A stretch of 64,000 nucleotides of DNA from Microbacterium oxydans (GTDB lineage Bacteria > Actinomycetota > Actinomycetes > Actinomycetales > Microbacteriaceae). The stretch lies in NCBI RefSeq assembly GCF_026559675.1, contig NZ_CP092891.1, forward strand, positions 1,426,001-1,490,000. Direction: 5' to 3'. Positions 50,404 through 59,861 of this stretch are shown here, one piece after another. Made by a program: the position numbers and the translations under genes. Under the pieces are notes generated by a model. It had not been told where the DNA came from. It did not search any database and was given only the letters and a program-made list of their open reading frames with translations. How positions within the stretch are numbered: position 1 is the stretch's first letter; each line of letters opens with the position of its first letter.

Positions 50404-52077
50404 GTGAGACGACCGCCGTGGCTGTTCAGCACGCTCGACGGCTACCAGCAGAAGTGGATCGTCAAAGACGTCATCGCGGGTCTGTCCGCCGGTGCCGTCG
50501 TGATCCCGCAGGGGATGGCCTACGCCACGATCGCGAATCTGCCGGTGCAGGTCGGGCTCTACACCTGCATCCTGCCCATGCTCGTGTACGCGTTCCTCGG
50601 GGGCAGCCGGGCGATGAGCGTGTCGACGACGTCGACGATCGCGACGCTGACCGCGACCACCCTCGTCTCCGCCGGGGTCGCCGCAGGATCGGACGACGCG
50701 ATCGGCTCTCTCATGATGCTGACCCTGCTCGTCGGCGTGGTGCTGCTGCTCGCCCGCCTCTGCCGCCTCGGATCGCTCGTCGAGAACATCAGCGGAGCGA
50801 CCGTGCTCGGTCTCAAGATCGGCGTCGGGGCCACGGTCGCCGTGGGGCAGCTGCCCAAGCTGCTGGGGGAGAGCTTCAACTTCTCCGGGCATGGGTTCCT
50901 CCGCTCCCTGGCTGCCGTCGCACAGGCCTTCGACAGCGTGAACTGGCCGACCGTCGCGCTGTCCGCAGGATCGATCGTCGTCCTGCTCCTCCTGAAGCGG
51001 TTCGCCCCGAAGATCCCGGGGACGCTCGTCGTCGTGGTCGGCGGCATCCTCCTCGTCTGGCTGGCGGGGATCGACCGGCTCGGGGTCGGACTGATCACGG
51101 AGGTGCCGAGCGGGCTGCCCGTCCCCGGGATCCCCGATTTCGCCCAGGCGATCGCCCTGGTGCCCGGAGCCCTGGCGATCGCTGTCATGGCATTCCTGGA
51201 GTCGGCCGCCGTCGCCCGCAGCCTGCGGGCGGCGAAGGAGCCTCAGATCGACAGCGATCAGGAGCTGTTCGCCACCGGAGCCGCGAACACGCTCGGCGCG
51301 TTCTTCGGGACCATGCCCGCCGCCGGCGGCTTCTCGCAGAGCGCCGTGAACCAGAGCGCCGGAGCGCGGTCACAGGTCTCCACGGTGGTCACGGTCGTGC
51401 TGGCGATCCTCGTGGCCCTGTTCCTGGGTCCCGTCCTCAGCCTGCTTCCCGAGGCCACTCTCGCCGCCATGGTGTTCGTCGCGGTCGCCGGGCTCGTGAA
51501 CATCCCGGAGCTGGTGCGGTGGGCGCGCATCAGCCGGGTGGACTTCTGGATCGCGCTGTCCGTCGCGATCATCGGTCTCACCGCGGGTCTGCTGCCCGCC
51601 GTGGCCGTGGGTGTGGTCGTCACGCTGATCCTCGTGCTGCGCGAGGTCAACAAGCCCAGACTGCGGAAGGTCGGGCCTGCCGACGGGGCCCTCGGCATCG
51701 ACCTCGAACGCGGGCTCTACACCGCGAACGCTCTGGTCAACGAGCGCGAGATCCTCGCCCTCCTCGACCACGAGGCCACTCCCGTCGACACCGTCGTGGT
51801 CGGTATGAAGCCGCAGGAGGTCATGACGATCACGGTTCTCGACGCGCTGCAGGACCTCGATCGGGAGCTCGCGCAGCGCGGCGTGATCCTTCGTCTCGCC
51901 GCCCTGCCCCCGGCGGCGGCGGCCGTCGCGAGCCGCACCCCGTGGTTCGAGGACCTCGTCGCGGCCGGTCGCGTCCACGACTCCGTCGACGAGGGGATGG
52001 CCGCAGCCGCCGACACGGGGAGGCGGGATGGCGGAACCGATGCCGTTCACCCTGGTGAAGTCGACGACGCGCGCTGA
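50404..52077 (+). CDS. SulP-family anion transporter with STAS domain (first copy)
   Basis: Membrane transporter of 557 residues with about 12 hydrophobic segments and a C-terminal cytosolic STAS domain (about 435-540). KDVIAGLSAGAVVIPQGMAYATIANLPVQVGLYTCILPML is the SulP start pattern, and PAAGGFSQSAVNQSAGARSQ matches the conserved substrate-path segment. The family moves sulfate, bicarbonate or dicarboxylates with protons or sodium. GTG 50404 follows GGAGGCAGGAGGG. A second SulP lies at 60534-62213. The two share only family-level similarity in the parts I compared. Confidence 0.92.
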   Translation: MRRPPWLFSTLDGYQQKWIVKDVIAGLSAGAVVIPQGMAYATIANLPVQVGLYTCILPMLVYAFLGGSRAMSVSTTSTIATLTATTLVSAGVAAGSDDAIGSLMMLTLLVGVVLLLARLCRLGSLVENISGATVLGLKIGVGATVAVGQLPKLLGESFNFSGHGFLRSLAAVAQAFDSVNWPTVALSAGSIVVLLLLKRFAPKIPGTLVVVVGGILLVWLAGIDRLGVGLITEVPSGLPVPGIPDFAQAIALVPGALAIAVMAFLESAAVARSLRAAKEPQIDSDQELFATGAANTLGAFFGTMPAAGGFSQSAVNQSAGARSQVSTVVTVVLAILVALFLGPVLSLLPEATLAAMVFVAVAGLVNIPELVRWARISRVDFWIALSVAIIGLTAGLLPAVAVGVVVTLILVLREVNKPRLRKVGPADGALGIDLERGLYTANALVNEREILALLDHEATPVDTVVVGMKPQEVMTITVLDALQDLDRELAQRGVILRLAALPPAAAAVASRTPWFEDLVAAGRVHDSVDEGMAAAADTGRRDGGTDAVHPGEVDDAR

Positions 52078-52156
52078 CGCGGGCCCGGCGGATCCATAGG
52101 CTGACCACGAGAGCGGGCGGCGGTGCCGCCGCGGCTCGACCAGCGAGGGGGCAGGA

Positions 52157-52222
52157 ATGCGGATCGGCATCGGAAGCTCGACGTCGCCGAGGCGGACAGG
52201 GTGGATCACCAGAGGGGTCTGA
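52157..52222 (+). CDS. possible 21-codon leader peptide before the FUSC gene
   Basis: GAGGGGGCAGGA is a good ribosome-binding site placed before ATG 52157. The small frame (MRIGIGSSTSPRRTGWITRGV) ends with TGA at 52220-52222, just past the FUSC start at 52201, so the two overlap by 22 bases in different frames. It could couple translation. There is no homology evidence. Confidence 0.25.
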   Translation: MRIGIGSSTSPRRTGWITRGV

Positions 52223-53181
52223 GCTGGAACTGGTCGCGATTCGGGCTCGGCGTCGTCTTCGCGCTCCCGGCTCTGGCCGTCACCCCCTTCGCTCCGACGC
52301 TGGGACTCGCCGTCGCCGTCGGCGTTCTCCCCGCGGCCGCGTTCGGGCTCCCGCCGCGTCGCCGCGCACGGGGTGTGATCGTGATGATCGGCGCGCTCAG
52401 TGCGGCCGGACTGCTGCTGGGATCGCTCCTGGCGCTGTCCCCGATGATCGCCGTGGGTGCCCTGTTCGTGCTCGCCGTGCTCGCGAGCGTCAACGCGACC
52501 CGCGGGCGCTTCGCACAGCTGGTGCTGGTCCTGGCACTGCCGATGGTGGGTCTCGGGTTGAGCTTCGCGTGGTCGACCGTCACGCTCGCGCTCGCCGGAT
52601 GCATGGTGGCGGGTTCGGTCTACGCCTGGGTGGTGTCCCTGCTCTGGCCGCAGACGGATGCTCCCGCACTGGCGGCTCCTCCCGTGCCGCGCGGAAGGGC
52701 GATGCTCGTGTACGGCCTCCTCCTCGGCACCGCCGCAGCGACGGCCGCGGCCGTCGGCTTCCTGCTGGGCCTGGAGCACGTCGGCTGGGCGACCGGGGCG
52801 GTCCTGCTCGTCATGCGCCCGGTCCGCGGCCAGCTCATCGCCCGCAGTGCCGGACGTGCGCTCTCGGTGCTCGCGGGAGCCCTGGCCGCCGCGGCCCTCG
52901 CGGTGCTCTCACCGGGACCCCCGGTGGTCGCGGTCGCGATCGGACTCGTCGTCGGCGCCCTCAGCGCGACGCAGGCGAGCCGCTGGTACGTCGCCCCGGC
53001 GTTCACGACGTTCCTGGTGCTCCTGCTGATCATGTCGACCTCCTCGGCCTCGCCGGGCGAGCGCTTTCTCGAACGCACCGTCGAGACCGTGGTCGGGGTC
53101 GGCCTCGCGCTGCTCTTCGGCACGGTGGTGCCCGCTCTCCTGGCGGCGCTCACGCGGCGCCGACGCCGGATGACGGCATAG
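52201..53181 (+). CDS. FUSC-like (aromatic acid exporter family) membrane protein
   Basis: Polytopic membrane protein of 326 residues from GTG 52201, with about ten hydrophobic segments in two blocks and the VMRPVRGQLIARSAGRALSVLAGALAAAALA stretch typical of FUSC-type proteins. That family exports hydroxybenzoates or other aromatic acids; the substrate here is unknown. The start is uncertain: GTG 52201 and GTG 52123 are both in frame, and only the small leader ORF has a strong ribosome-binding site. A TAGGCT box lies at 52097-52102. Confidence 0.6.
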   Translation: MDHQRGLSWNWSRFGLGVVFALPALAVTPFAPTLGLAVAVGVLPAAAFGLPPRRRARGVIVMIGALSAAGLLLGSLLALSPMIAVGALFVLAVLASVNATRGRFAQLVLVLALPMVGLGLSFAWSTVTLALAGCMVAGSVYAWVVSLLWPQTDAPALAAPPVPRGRAMLVYGLLLGTAAATAAAVGFLLGLEHVGWATGAVLLVMRPVRGQLIARSAGRALSVLAGALAAAALAVLSPGPPVVAVAIGLVVGALSATQASRWYVAPAFTTFLVLLLIMSTSSASPGERFLERTVETVVGVGLALLFGTVVPALLAALTRRRRRMTA

Positions 53182-53203
53182 TCACGCCGTCCTCCGCAGA
53201 CCC

Positions 53204-53232
53204 TTGAGTGCTTCCGGCCGTGCTGACATACT
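53204..53232 (+). promoter_or_regulatory. promoter of the MalT-like regulator
   Basis: TTGAGT (53204-53209), 17 bases and CATACT (53227-53232) form a fair -35/-10 pair. The inverted repeat CTGCCC-ACAA-GGGCAG (53231-53246) overlaps the -10 and start region and could be an operator or the 3' hairpin of the previous gene. Confidence 0.5.
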
Positions 53233-53280
53233 GCCCACAAGGGCAGGGAGGCTCTTGGTCGATTCAATCGGGGGGTGCCG

Positions 53281-55872
53281 ATGGATGAGGACACGTGGAA
53301 CTCCGGCGTGCCGGAGGAGAAGGGATCGAGGGAAGAGCGAGGAGAGGTGCGGCGGCGGCGGCTGCTCACGCGGCTGACGGCCGCGATGGACGAGCCGTGG
53401 ACCTTGACACTGGTCACGGTGCCGGCCGGTGCCGGGAAGACCCGATTGCTCCTGCACTGGGCGGACGAGGTCGGGGCGGACCCCGGGACCGACGTCGTCT
53501 GGCTCGCACTCCGACGGGGTGACACCGATCTCGCACCGCTGCGCGCGGCCCTCGAACAGGTCGACGACGAGGGGCTCCGCACGAGTCTCGCGCAGGCGGC
53601 CACCGCCCCGGTACCGGACGACGCCCGATCGCTGGCCCGGGCTCTCCGTGCCTCGACACGACGCATCGTCGTGATCCTCGACGACATCCACCACGTGGAG
53701 GACCGCGCGCTGGCGGACGATCTGTCGGCCTTCGCGAGCGCGGTGCCCGGCAACGCCCACGTCGTGATGTCGGGGCGCGGGACCGGGCTGGTGCGGGTGG
53801 CGCGGCGCCGCATCGCGGGGATCGCGCTGGCCCTCGACAACCACGACCTGGCGTTCACACCGGCCGAGGTCCGCTCCTTCTTCGGTACCCGGGGCGTGCG
53901 CCTCTCGCAGGGGGAGGTCAGCGCGATCCTGCAGCGCACGGAAGGGTGGGCGACCGGTCTGCAGCTGATGGCGGTCGCGGCGCTCGAGGATCGGAAGGCC
54001 ATCGACCGTCCGCTGCACGGAAACGCTCCGGCCGTCGTGGACTACTTCGCCGAGGAGGTGTTCGCGGAACTCGACGAGGACCTCGTCGAGTTCCTCCTCA
54101 CGACCGCGGTGCCCGAGGAGTTCACGCTCGACCTCGCGCACACGCTGTCGGGAGGGGCACCGGCCGGTGGCATGGTCGAACGCCTCACGCGCCTCAACGC
54201 GCTGATCGAGCGCACGGGGGAGGATCCCGTGCGCTACCACTACCACCCGCTGCTGCGGGAGTTCCTGCTCGCGCGCCTGGAGGACCGCGGCCCGCGCGCG
54301 GTGGGCGAGCTCCAGAAGACCGCCGCGGAGTGGTTCGCGACGCGACAGGAGCACCTCTCGGCGCTGCGTCATGCCATGCGCAGCGGTGACGCCGTCTGCG
54401 TCTCGGTCGTCCTGCGGCGGTGCGGGATGCAGCTGATCCTGATGGGGCATGCCGACGATGTGCTCGACGCGGCGGCGGGCATGGGTCCGTCGGTGCGGAC
54501 CGAGCCGACGGTGCAGATGCTGATCGCCGCGGCGGAGCTGGCGCGCGGCGACGAGTCCGCCGCGGCCGCCGTGCTCGCTCGGCTGCGCGACGCGGAGGCG
54601 TCCGCGGTGACGCGGCACTGGCAGGCCGGGCTCGATCTGCACACGGCCGTGCGGCGGGGAGGGATCGCCGAGGCGCTGGCGCGTCTCTCGGTCGCCCTCG
54701 ATGCCGCCACCGGCGAGCCGCAGCTCGACACCTATGCCTCCGTGCAGGCGGCGATGGGGGAGCTCTACGTCGGACGGCTGGACCGTGCGGAGCGCCTCGC
54801 GCGCTTCGCCGCGGACCAGGCGCGGACCACGGGCATGGGGGCGGCGGAGCTGCAGGCGAACGCGATCCTCAACACCAGCACGCTGTTCCGGGGGAGGATG
54901 CGCGAGGTGCTCGAGTCGGGAGCGCGCCTGGACGAGCGCTGGGGGGAGCTCGGCGAGCCGGACAGCACGTTCTACCAGGTCAGCAGGGTGTGGAGATACT
55001 GGGTCCCGTTCGAACGGATGGACAGCGCGGTGAGCACCGAGATCCTCGCGGCCGCGACCGCGGTGATCGGCAGCGGGACGGAGCATGCCATCGCCCGAGG
55101 GTTGCAGGGCATGATCGCGTTGCGGGACGCGGACGTCGCCGCCGATCCGCACCTCGCCGCGGTCACGCTGCGCGACAACCTCACCCCGCGCGAGGACCTG
55201 CCGCTCCCGGCGCACTGGTACGCGATGGTGAGCCCGTTCGCCGTGCACGCGTTCGACCGGCTCGACGAGCCCGTCATGCGCGACCGCTTCATCGCCGACA
55301 CCGAGCGCGCGCTCGGTGCGACGGGCGACGTGGCGGTGCTGCACGCGATCGCCGCGCTGCACGACCACCGTCCCGACGCGGCCCGTGCGGCGCTCGCCGT
55401 GGTGCTCGACGGCACCGCCCCTCCGCTCGTGGCGGCGTCGATGGTGGACGCCTGGCTCGTCTCGGCCGTGCTCGATGTGGAGGCCGGAGACACGGAGCAG
55501 GCCCAGGTGTCGCTCTCCATGGCCCTGGTCCTCGCCGAGCCCGAGGAGCACGTGCGACGCATCGCCGAGGCCGGTCCGGTCGTCGCGCGCCTCCTCGCGG
55601 CCCGGGCCACGACGGGTGCGCGGTCGCGCTTCGCCGACCGGGTGCGGGAGCGGCTGGCCGCCGAGGGCGTCCTCGTCGAGGAGGAGCTCACGCGGCGCGA
55701 GCGCATCGTGCTGGCGGCGCTGAGCCGCAACGCGACCCTCCGGCAGATCGCCCAGCAGGAGTTCATCTCCCCGAACACGGTGAAGACGCACGTGCGGAAC
55801 ATCTATCGGAAGCTCGGCGTCTCGGACCGGGACAGCGTGACGGCGGCCGCGCACGCGCTCGGGATCGAGTGA
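53281..55872 (+). CDS. LuxR-family (MalT/LAL-like) ATP-dependent transcriptional regulator
   Basis: Large regulator of 863 residues. An N-terminal STAND-type NTPase has Walker A PAGAGKTRL (49-57) and Walker B IVVILDDIHHV, then a long helical repeat region (about 330-770) and a LuxR helix-turn-helix at the C-terminus (LTRRERIVLAALSRNATLRQIAQQEF, SPNTVKTHVRNIYRKLGV). MalT relatives multimerise on an inducer and ATP. It converges with the arylsulfatase gene and may control that operon; this is inference. ATG 53281 (GGGGGG upstream) is preferred to GTG 53275. Confidence 0.9.
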   Translation: MDEDTWNSGVPEEKGSREERGEVRRRRLLTRLTAAMDEPWTLTLVTVPAGAGKTRLLLHWADEVGADPGTDVVWLALRRGDTDLAPLRAALEQVDDEGLRTSLAQAATAPVPDDARSLARALRASTRRIVVILDDIHHVEDRALADDLSAFASAVPGNAHVVMSGRGTGLVRVARRRIAGIALALDNHDLAFTPAEVRSFFGTRGVRLSQGEVSAILQRTEGWATGLQLMAVAALEDRKAIDRPLHGNAPAVVDYFAEEVFAELDEDLVEFLLTTAVPEEFTLDLAHTLSGGAPAGGMVERLTRLNALIERTGEDPVRYHYHPLLREFLLARLEDRGPRAVGELQKTAAEWFATRQEHLSALRHAMRSGDAVCVSVVLRRCGMQLILMGHADDVLDAAAGMGPSVRTEPTVQMLIAAAELARGDESAAAAVLARLRDAEASAVTRHWQAGLDLHTAVRRGGIAEALARLSVALDAATGEPQLDTYASVQAAMGELYVGRLDRAERLARFAADQARTTGMGAAELQANAILNTSTLFRGRMREVLESGARLDERWGELGEPDSTFYQVSRVWRYWVPFERMDSAVSTEILAAATAVIGSGTEHAIARGLQGMIALRDADVAADPHLAAVTLRDNLTPREDLPLPAHWYAMVSPFAVHAFDRLDEPVMRDRFIADTERALGATGDVAVLHAIAALHDHRPDAARAALAVVLDGTAPPLVAASMVDAWLVSAVLDVEAGDTEQAQVSLSMALVLAEPEEHVRRIAEAGPVVARLLAARATTGARSRFADRVRERLAAEGVLVEEELTRRERIVLAALSRNATLRQIAQQEFISPNTVKTHVRNIYRKLGVSDRDSVTAAAHALGIE

Positions 55873-55902
55873 GCGCACGCGGCCGCCGCGGGTGGCCGGG
55901 CG

Positions 55903-58245
55903 TCAGTCGCGCGCCATGGCCGCCGCCAGATGCGCCTCGAGGTCGAGGTAGGCGTCGTCCGCGATGTCGAACACGACCTTCACGATCTCTCCGCCGGTGA
56001 AGTCGAACCCGTAGCCGTAGAGCGACGACACCGGGTCGGCGCTGTCGCGGCCGATCGTCAGTCCCTCGCCACAGAGCGAGAAGTGACCGAGCACCGTGCG
56101 GATCCGCTTCTGGCCGACCTGCTGGTCGTCGATGTACAGCGTGACGGGGCCGACGCCCTCGCGGTACTCGCCCACGCCTTCCTTCGTGAAGTCGACGCCG
56201 ATGATGTGCTTCCCCGACGTCGGCACGGGTGCGGACACGTGGTCCTCCGGCGGGATGCCGAGGAAGTTGTACACGTAGTGCACCTGCCCGTCCTTCACGA
56301 CGAGCGCATGACCGCCGAAGCGCGAGCCGTGAGCGAAGATCACCCCCTCGGTGTCGGGCGTGAACTCGACCTCCGCCGCGATCTTGTAGGAGACGCCGTG
56401 GACGTTCGCGGCCGCCCGTTCCGGCACCTCCGTCGTGCCGGGGTAGTAGACGAACTGTCCGGACGGCGGCGCGGGCTGGTGGAACTCCATCCCGACGAAC
56501 GTCTCGAAGTCCTTCGGATTGCCGATGATCTGCAGGTCGTTCAGGGGGAGCACGTCGTTCGCCTTCGCCTCCGCCATCCAGAGCGCCTTGAGTTCCTCGA
56601 CCTTGTCCGGGTGCTGCGCCGCGAGGTTCGTGGCCTCGGCACGGTCGACGTCCGTGTGGTAAAGCTCCCACTCGTCGTTCGCGAAGTCGCTGAGCCCGCT
56701 CATGGGTCCGTGGACCGCGACGGCCTTCCAGCCCTCGTGCCAGATGCCGCGCTGTCCGAGCATCTCGTAGTACTGCGTCTTCTTCCGCGTCGGACCCTCC
56801 GGCGCGGCGTCGAAGGAGTAGCCCATCGACACGCCGGCGAGCGGCGTCTGCTCGACCCCGTTGTAGACCTCGGGGAACTCCACCCCGCAGGCTTCCAGGA
56901 TGGTCGGCACGATGTCCGTCGAGTGGTGGTACTGATGACGGACCTCGCCCCGCGCCGTGATCCCGGCGGGCCAGTGGATGACCAGCGGGTCGCAGACGCC
57001 GCCCTGGTAGGTGTAGCGCTTGAACATCTTGTACGGCGTCGAGAACGCGGCCGCCCACCCGGTGGGGTAGTGGTTGTAGGTGGCCGGGGAGCCGAGCTGG
57101 TCGACCATGCGCAGGTTCTCCGCCTCGTCGTCCGGGTAGCCGCCGAAGATCTTGCCCTCGTTGACCGATCCGTTCGGGCTGCCCTCACCGGAGGCGCCGT
57201 TGTCGGCGCAGTAGATGATGAGCGTGTTGTCGAGCTGACCCGATTCCTCGAGGTAGTCGACGATTCGACCCACCTGCGAGTCGGTGTACTCGCTGAAGCC
57301 GGCGTACACCGCTGCCATCCGGGAGAACATCGCCTTCTCGTCGGCGTTCAGAGAGTCCCAGGGGCGTACCTCATCGGTCGGGTTGAATCGGCCGTCGGGC
57401 ATCGGATTCAGGTCCGTCAGTGCGGTGTCGGCCGGGAGGATGCCCTTCTCGACCATCCGTTCGAGGACCCAGTCGCGGTACGCCTCGTAGCCGTCGTCGA
57501 ACTGCCCCTTGTACTTGTCGATGTACTCCTGCGGCGCGTGGTGGGGCGCGTGGTTGGCGCCCGGGCAGAACCACAGGTACCAGGGCTTGTCGGGCTCGGT
57601 CTGCTTGACGTCGCGGATCATCGTCAGCGCCTGGTCCGCGAGATCCTTCGACAGGTGGTATCCCTGTTCCGGAAGGTACGGCTGATCGATGTAGTGGTTG
57701 TCCTCGGCGAGCGAGGGGTACCAGTTGTTGGTCTCGCCGCCGATGAATCCGTAGAAGCGGTCGTAGCCCTGCGCCAGCGGCCAGTGCTTCTTGGAGGCGC
57801 CGGCGGTCCATTCGTCGATCGGGATGTTGTGGTTCTTGCCCACCCAGAACGTCGACCATCCGGCATCGCGGAGGATGTGCGCCATCGTGGCGTTCGACTC
57901 CGGGATATGCGAGTTGTAGCCCGGGAAGCCGGTCGAGGACTCCGAGATGGTCGCGAACCCGTTCTGGTGATGGTTGCGACCGGTGAGGAACGTGGAGCGC
58001 GTGGGCGAGCACAGCGCCGTCGTGTGCCACTGCGAGTAGGTCAGGCCGTTCCGCGCCAGACGGTCCATGGTCGGCATGCTGATCCGTCCGCCATACGGGG
58101 ACCACGCCGCCATGCCCGTGTCGTCGTACAGCACGACGAGCACGTTGGGTGCGCCGTCCTGCGGCTTCGGCGCTCGGAAGGCGTCCCAGTCCGCGACGGA
58201 ATCGCGGACGTCGAGTTCGATCTTTCCCTGGAATTCACGAGCCAT
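55903..58245 (-). CDS. arylsulfatase (AtsA-type, formylglycine-dependent)
   Basis: Sulfatase of 780 residues, in the size range of AtsA-type arylsulfatases. The modification motif CSPTRSTFLTGR has Cys79, which must become formylglycine; metal ligands D41/D42 lie in VLYDDTG, with further family motifs FWVGKNH and CADNGASGEGSPNGS. No signal peptide is visible (MAREFQGKIELDV), so it may act in the cytosol. The formylglycine-generating enzyme is not encoded here. Last gene of the SulP-GAP-DUF6325-SHOCT-GAP operon; 61 bases separate it from GAP. The ester substrate is unknown. Confidence 0.93.
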   Translation of the reverse strand: MAREFQGKIELDVRDSVADWDAFRAPKPQDGAPNVLVVLYDDTGMAAWSPYGGRISMPTMDRLARNGLTYSQWHTTALCSPTRSTFLTGRNHHQNGFATISESSTGFPGYNSHIPESNATMAHILRDAGWSTFWVGKNHNIPIDEWTAGASKKHWPLAQGYDRFYGFIGGETNNWYPSLAEDNHYIDQPYLPEQGYHLSKDLADQALTMIRDVKQTEPDKPWYLWFCPGANHAPHHAPQEYIDKYKGQFDDGYEAYRDWVLERMVEKGILPADTALTDLNPMPDGRFNPTDEVRPWDSLNADEKAMFSRMAAVYAGFSEYTDSQVGRIVDYLEESGQLDNTLIIYCADNGASGEGSPNGSVNEGKIFGGYPDDEAENLRMVDQLGSPATYNHYPTGWAAAFSTPYKMFKRYTYQGGVCDPLVIHWPAGITARGEVRHQYHHSTDIVPTILEACGVEFPEVYNGVEQTPLAGVSMGYSFDAAPEGPTRKKTQYYEMLGQRGIWHEGWKAVAVHGPMSGLSDFANDEWELYHTDVDRAEATNLAAQHPDKVEELKALWMAEAKANDVLPLNDLQIIGNPKDFETFVGMEFHQPAPPSGQFVYYPGTTEVPERAAANVHGVSYKIAAEVEFTPDTEGVIFAHGSRFGGHALVVKDGQVHYVYNFLGIPPEDHVSAPVPTSGKHIIGVDFTKEGVGEYREGVGPVTLYIDDQQVGQKRIRTVLGHFSLCGEGLTIGRDSADPVSSLYGYGFDFTGGEIVKVVFDIADDAYLDLEAHLAAAMARD

Positions 58246-58306
58246 GTTCTTCTCCTTCTCGGTGGAACGATGTGACGGGGCCAGGCGGGAGGGGCGGCGG
58301 ACGCGC

Positions 58307-59023
58307 TCAGAGGAGCGCGGCGATCCCCTTCTCGAGCTGGAGGGCGCCGATCACGAGCAGCAGCGCCGCGTTGAGCACGTGCGTGTTCCCGGCGATCCAG
58401 GTCCGCACGCGGTCCAGCAGCGGCTGGGCGGCCGCACCGCGGACGACGACGTAGATCACGGGGACGGCGATCGGCAGGGTGCCGATCACCACGAAGATCG
58501 CGGCGACCCACGCGCCCGAGCTCGTGCTGACATCGGCCAGCGAGATGTCGAGGGCCGCGATCACCGCGCACGAGGCATCGACCGGATTCAGGACGAACAG
58601 CCCGAGTCCGAGCAGCAGGGTGCGCCCGGGGCGGAACGACTCCACCGAGTGCAGCCAGCCCGGCAGCTGCGGCGACGCGGCCACGACGTCCTTCGGGGAG
58701 GCGGCGGCCGCCATCTGCACGATGTGCGCTCGTCCCTTGCGATACACCCAGACGGCCGCGGCGGTCAGGAAGAGCCCGAGGACCAGGCGGACGACGGGCA
58801 CCCACAGCGGCGGCTCGCTCAACTCGTGCACGGCGAACAGCCGGAAGAGCCACAGGCACAGCACGACGAGTCCCGCGAGGCCGATGAACCAGCCGATGAG
58901 GTAGGCGATGCCGTTGGCGCGGGCGTTGCGGGAGAGCAGCACGGCGACGAGCGCCATGATCGCGAGGGGGCTCAGGACCACGCCGAGCGCGACCGGAACC
59001 AGGGCCAGGATCAGTTCGCCCAT
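58307..59023 (-). CDS. GAP/Sap-family membrane protein (PF11139-like), second copy in the operon
   Basis: Six-helix membrane protein of 238 residues of the LysE-like GAP family (sulfolipid-1-addressing protein, peptidoglycolipid-addressing protein). The family start LVPVALGVVLSPLAIMALVAVLLS and GLGLFVLNPVDASCAVIAAL near 150-169 are typical. Mycobacterial Sap helps sulfolipid-1 reach the cell surface and Gap does so for glycopeptidolipids; the cargo here is unknown. It is a paralogue of the protein at 59862-60533. It lies between the SHOCT and sulfatase genes. Confidence 0.83.
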   Translation of the reverse strand: MGELILALVPVALGVVLSPLAIMALVAVLLSRNARANGIAYLIGWFIGLAGLVVLCLWLFRLFAVHELSEPPLWVPVVRLVLGLFLTAAAVWVYRKGRAHIVQMAAAASPKDVVAASPQLPGWLHSVESFRPGRTLLLGLGLFVLNPVDASCAVIAALDISLADVSTSSGAWVAAIFVVIGTLPIAVPVIYVVVRGAAAQPLLDRVRTWIAGNTHVLNAALLLVIGALQLEKGIAALL

Positions 59024-59053
59024 GCTGTCCTCCCCGTCCTGTCCTCGACGACG

Positions 59054-59395
59054 TCAGGCCAGGAGCCGGGCCTTGGCGGCGTCGAACTCCTGCTCGGTCA
59101 GAGCGCCGGAGCTCCGCAGCGCCGCGAGCTTCTGCAGCTCGGCGACCATGTCGGATCCACCCGCCGCGGCGGGCGGGGCGGCCGTGCGGGGAACCGCCGC
59201 GGCCTGCGCGGCGGAGTCGATCGCGGCCTGCTGCTGCGCCGACTCGTACTGCTCCTGCTCGTACTCCTCCTGGGCGCGGCGCTCGCGGTGGCGCATCATC
59301 CCCCCGGACACGGCGGTCGCGGTCCCGGCCACGACCGCCGTCCGTGCGGCGAGGCCCAGCAGCCCCGGACGGCCGAATCGTCTCATGAACGGCAT
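59054..59395 (-). CDS. SHOCT-domain protein
   Basis: Small protein of 113 residues. The C-terminal SHOCT motif (LQKLAALRSSGALTEQEFDAAKARLLA, about 87-113) is preceded by a Gln/Ala-rich coiled stretch and an N-terminal hydrophobic segment that may anchor it. SHOCT modules usually mediate oligomerisation or protein contacts. It starts seven bases after the DUF6325 gene's stop. The function within the operon is unknown. Confidence 0.85.
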   Translation of the reverse strand: MPFMRRFGRPGLLGLAARTAVVAGTATAVSGGMMRHRERRAQEEYEQEQYESAQQQAAIDSAAQAAAVPRTAAPPAAAGGSDMVAELQKLAALRSSGALTEQEFDAAKARLLA

Positions 59396-59402
59396 GGCTC
59401 TC

Positions 59403-59834
59403 TCACTCTCCGGCCGACACGGCGTCGACGAGGGCGTTGACCACCGGCGCGGGGATCCGCTCCACGGCCAGCACGGTCGCGCCGGATGCCGCCACGTCCT
59501 GCGCGAGCTTCGCCGCCCACCGCAGCTCGATGCAGACCAGGGCGGCGGCGCTCCCGGCGGGGACGAGCGACGCGAACTCGTCGATGTCCTCGTCGCCCGT
59601 GAGGCCGGCGGCGGCGATCTCGATGTCGACGAAGCCGTGCGCGCCGGGGTCCTCCTCGACCTCGACGACCTCGACCGCGCCGTCCGCCGACTTCCGGATG
59701 ATGACCAGGTCGAGCAGGCGGATGCTCGGATTCTCGAGCAGGTCGGCGAGGACGGTCGGGAACTCCTCTCCGGGTCCGTCCCCGGCGAAGCCCACGAGGT
59801 AGAACTCGATCGGGCCGAACGCTGATCTCTCCAT
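59403..59834 (-). CDS. DUF6325-family protein
   Basis: Protein of 143 residues. GPIEFYLVGFAGDGPGEEFPTVLADLLENPSIRLLDLVIIRKSADGAVE and LVPAGSAAALVCIELRWA match the pattern I know from actinobacterial DUF6325 proteins, which often stand next to SHOCT genes. It is acidic, probably cytosolic and has no catalytic signature. It starts 27 bases after the GAP gene's stop. Confidence 0.75.
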   Translation of the reverse strand: MERSAFGPIEFYLVGFAGDGPGEEFPTVLADLLENPSIRLLDLVIIRKSADGAVEVVEVEEDPGAHGFVDIEIAAAGLTGDEDIDEFASLVPAGSAAALVCIELRWAAKLAQDVAASGATVLAVERIPAPVVNALVDAVSAGE

Positions 59835-59861
59835 GTGCTGTTCCCTTCGTTCCGGGTCGTT

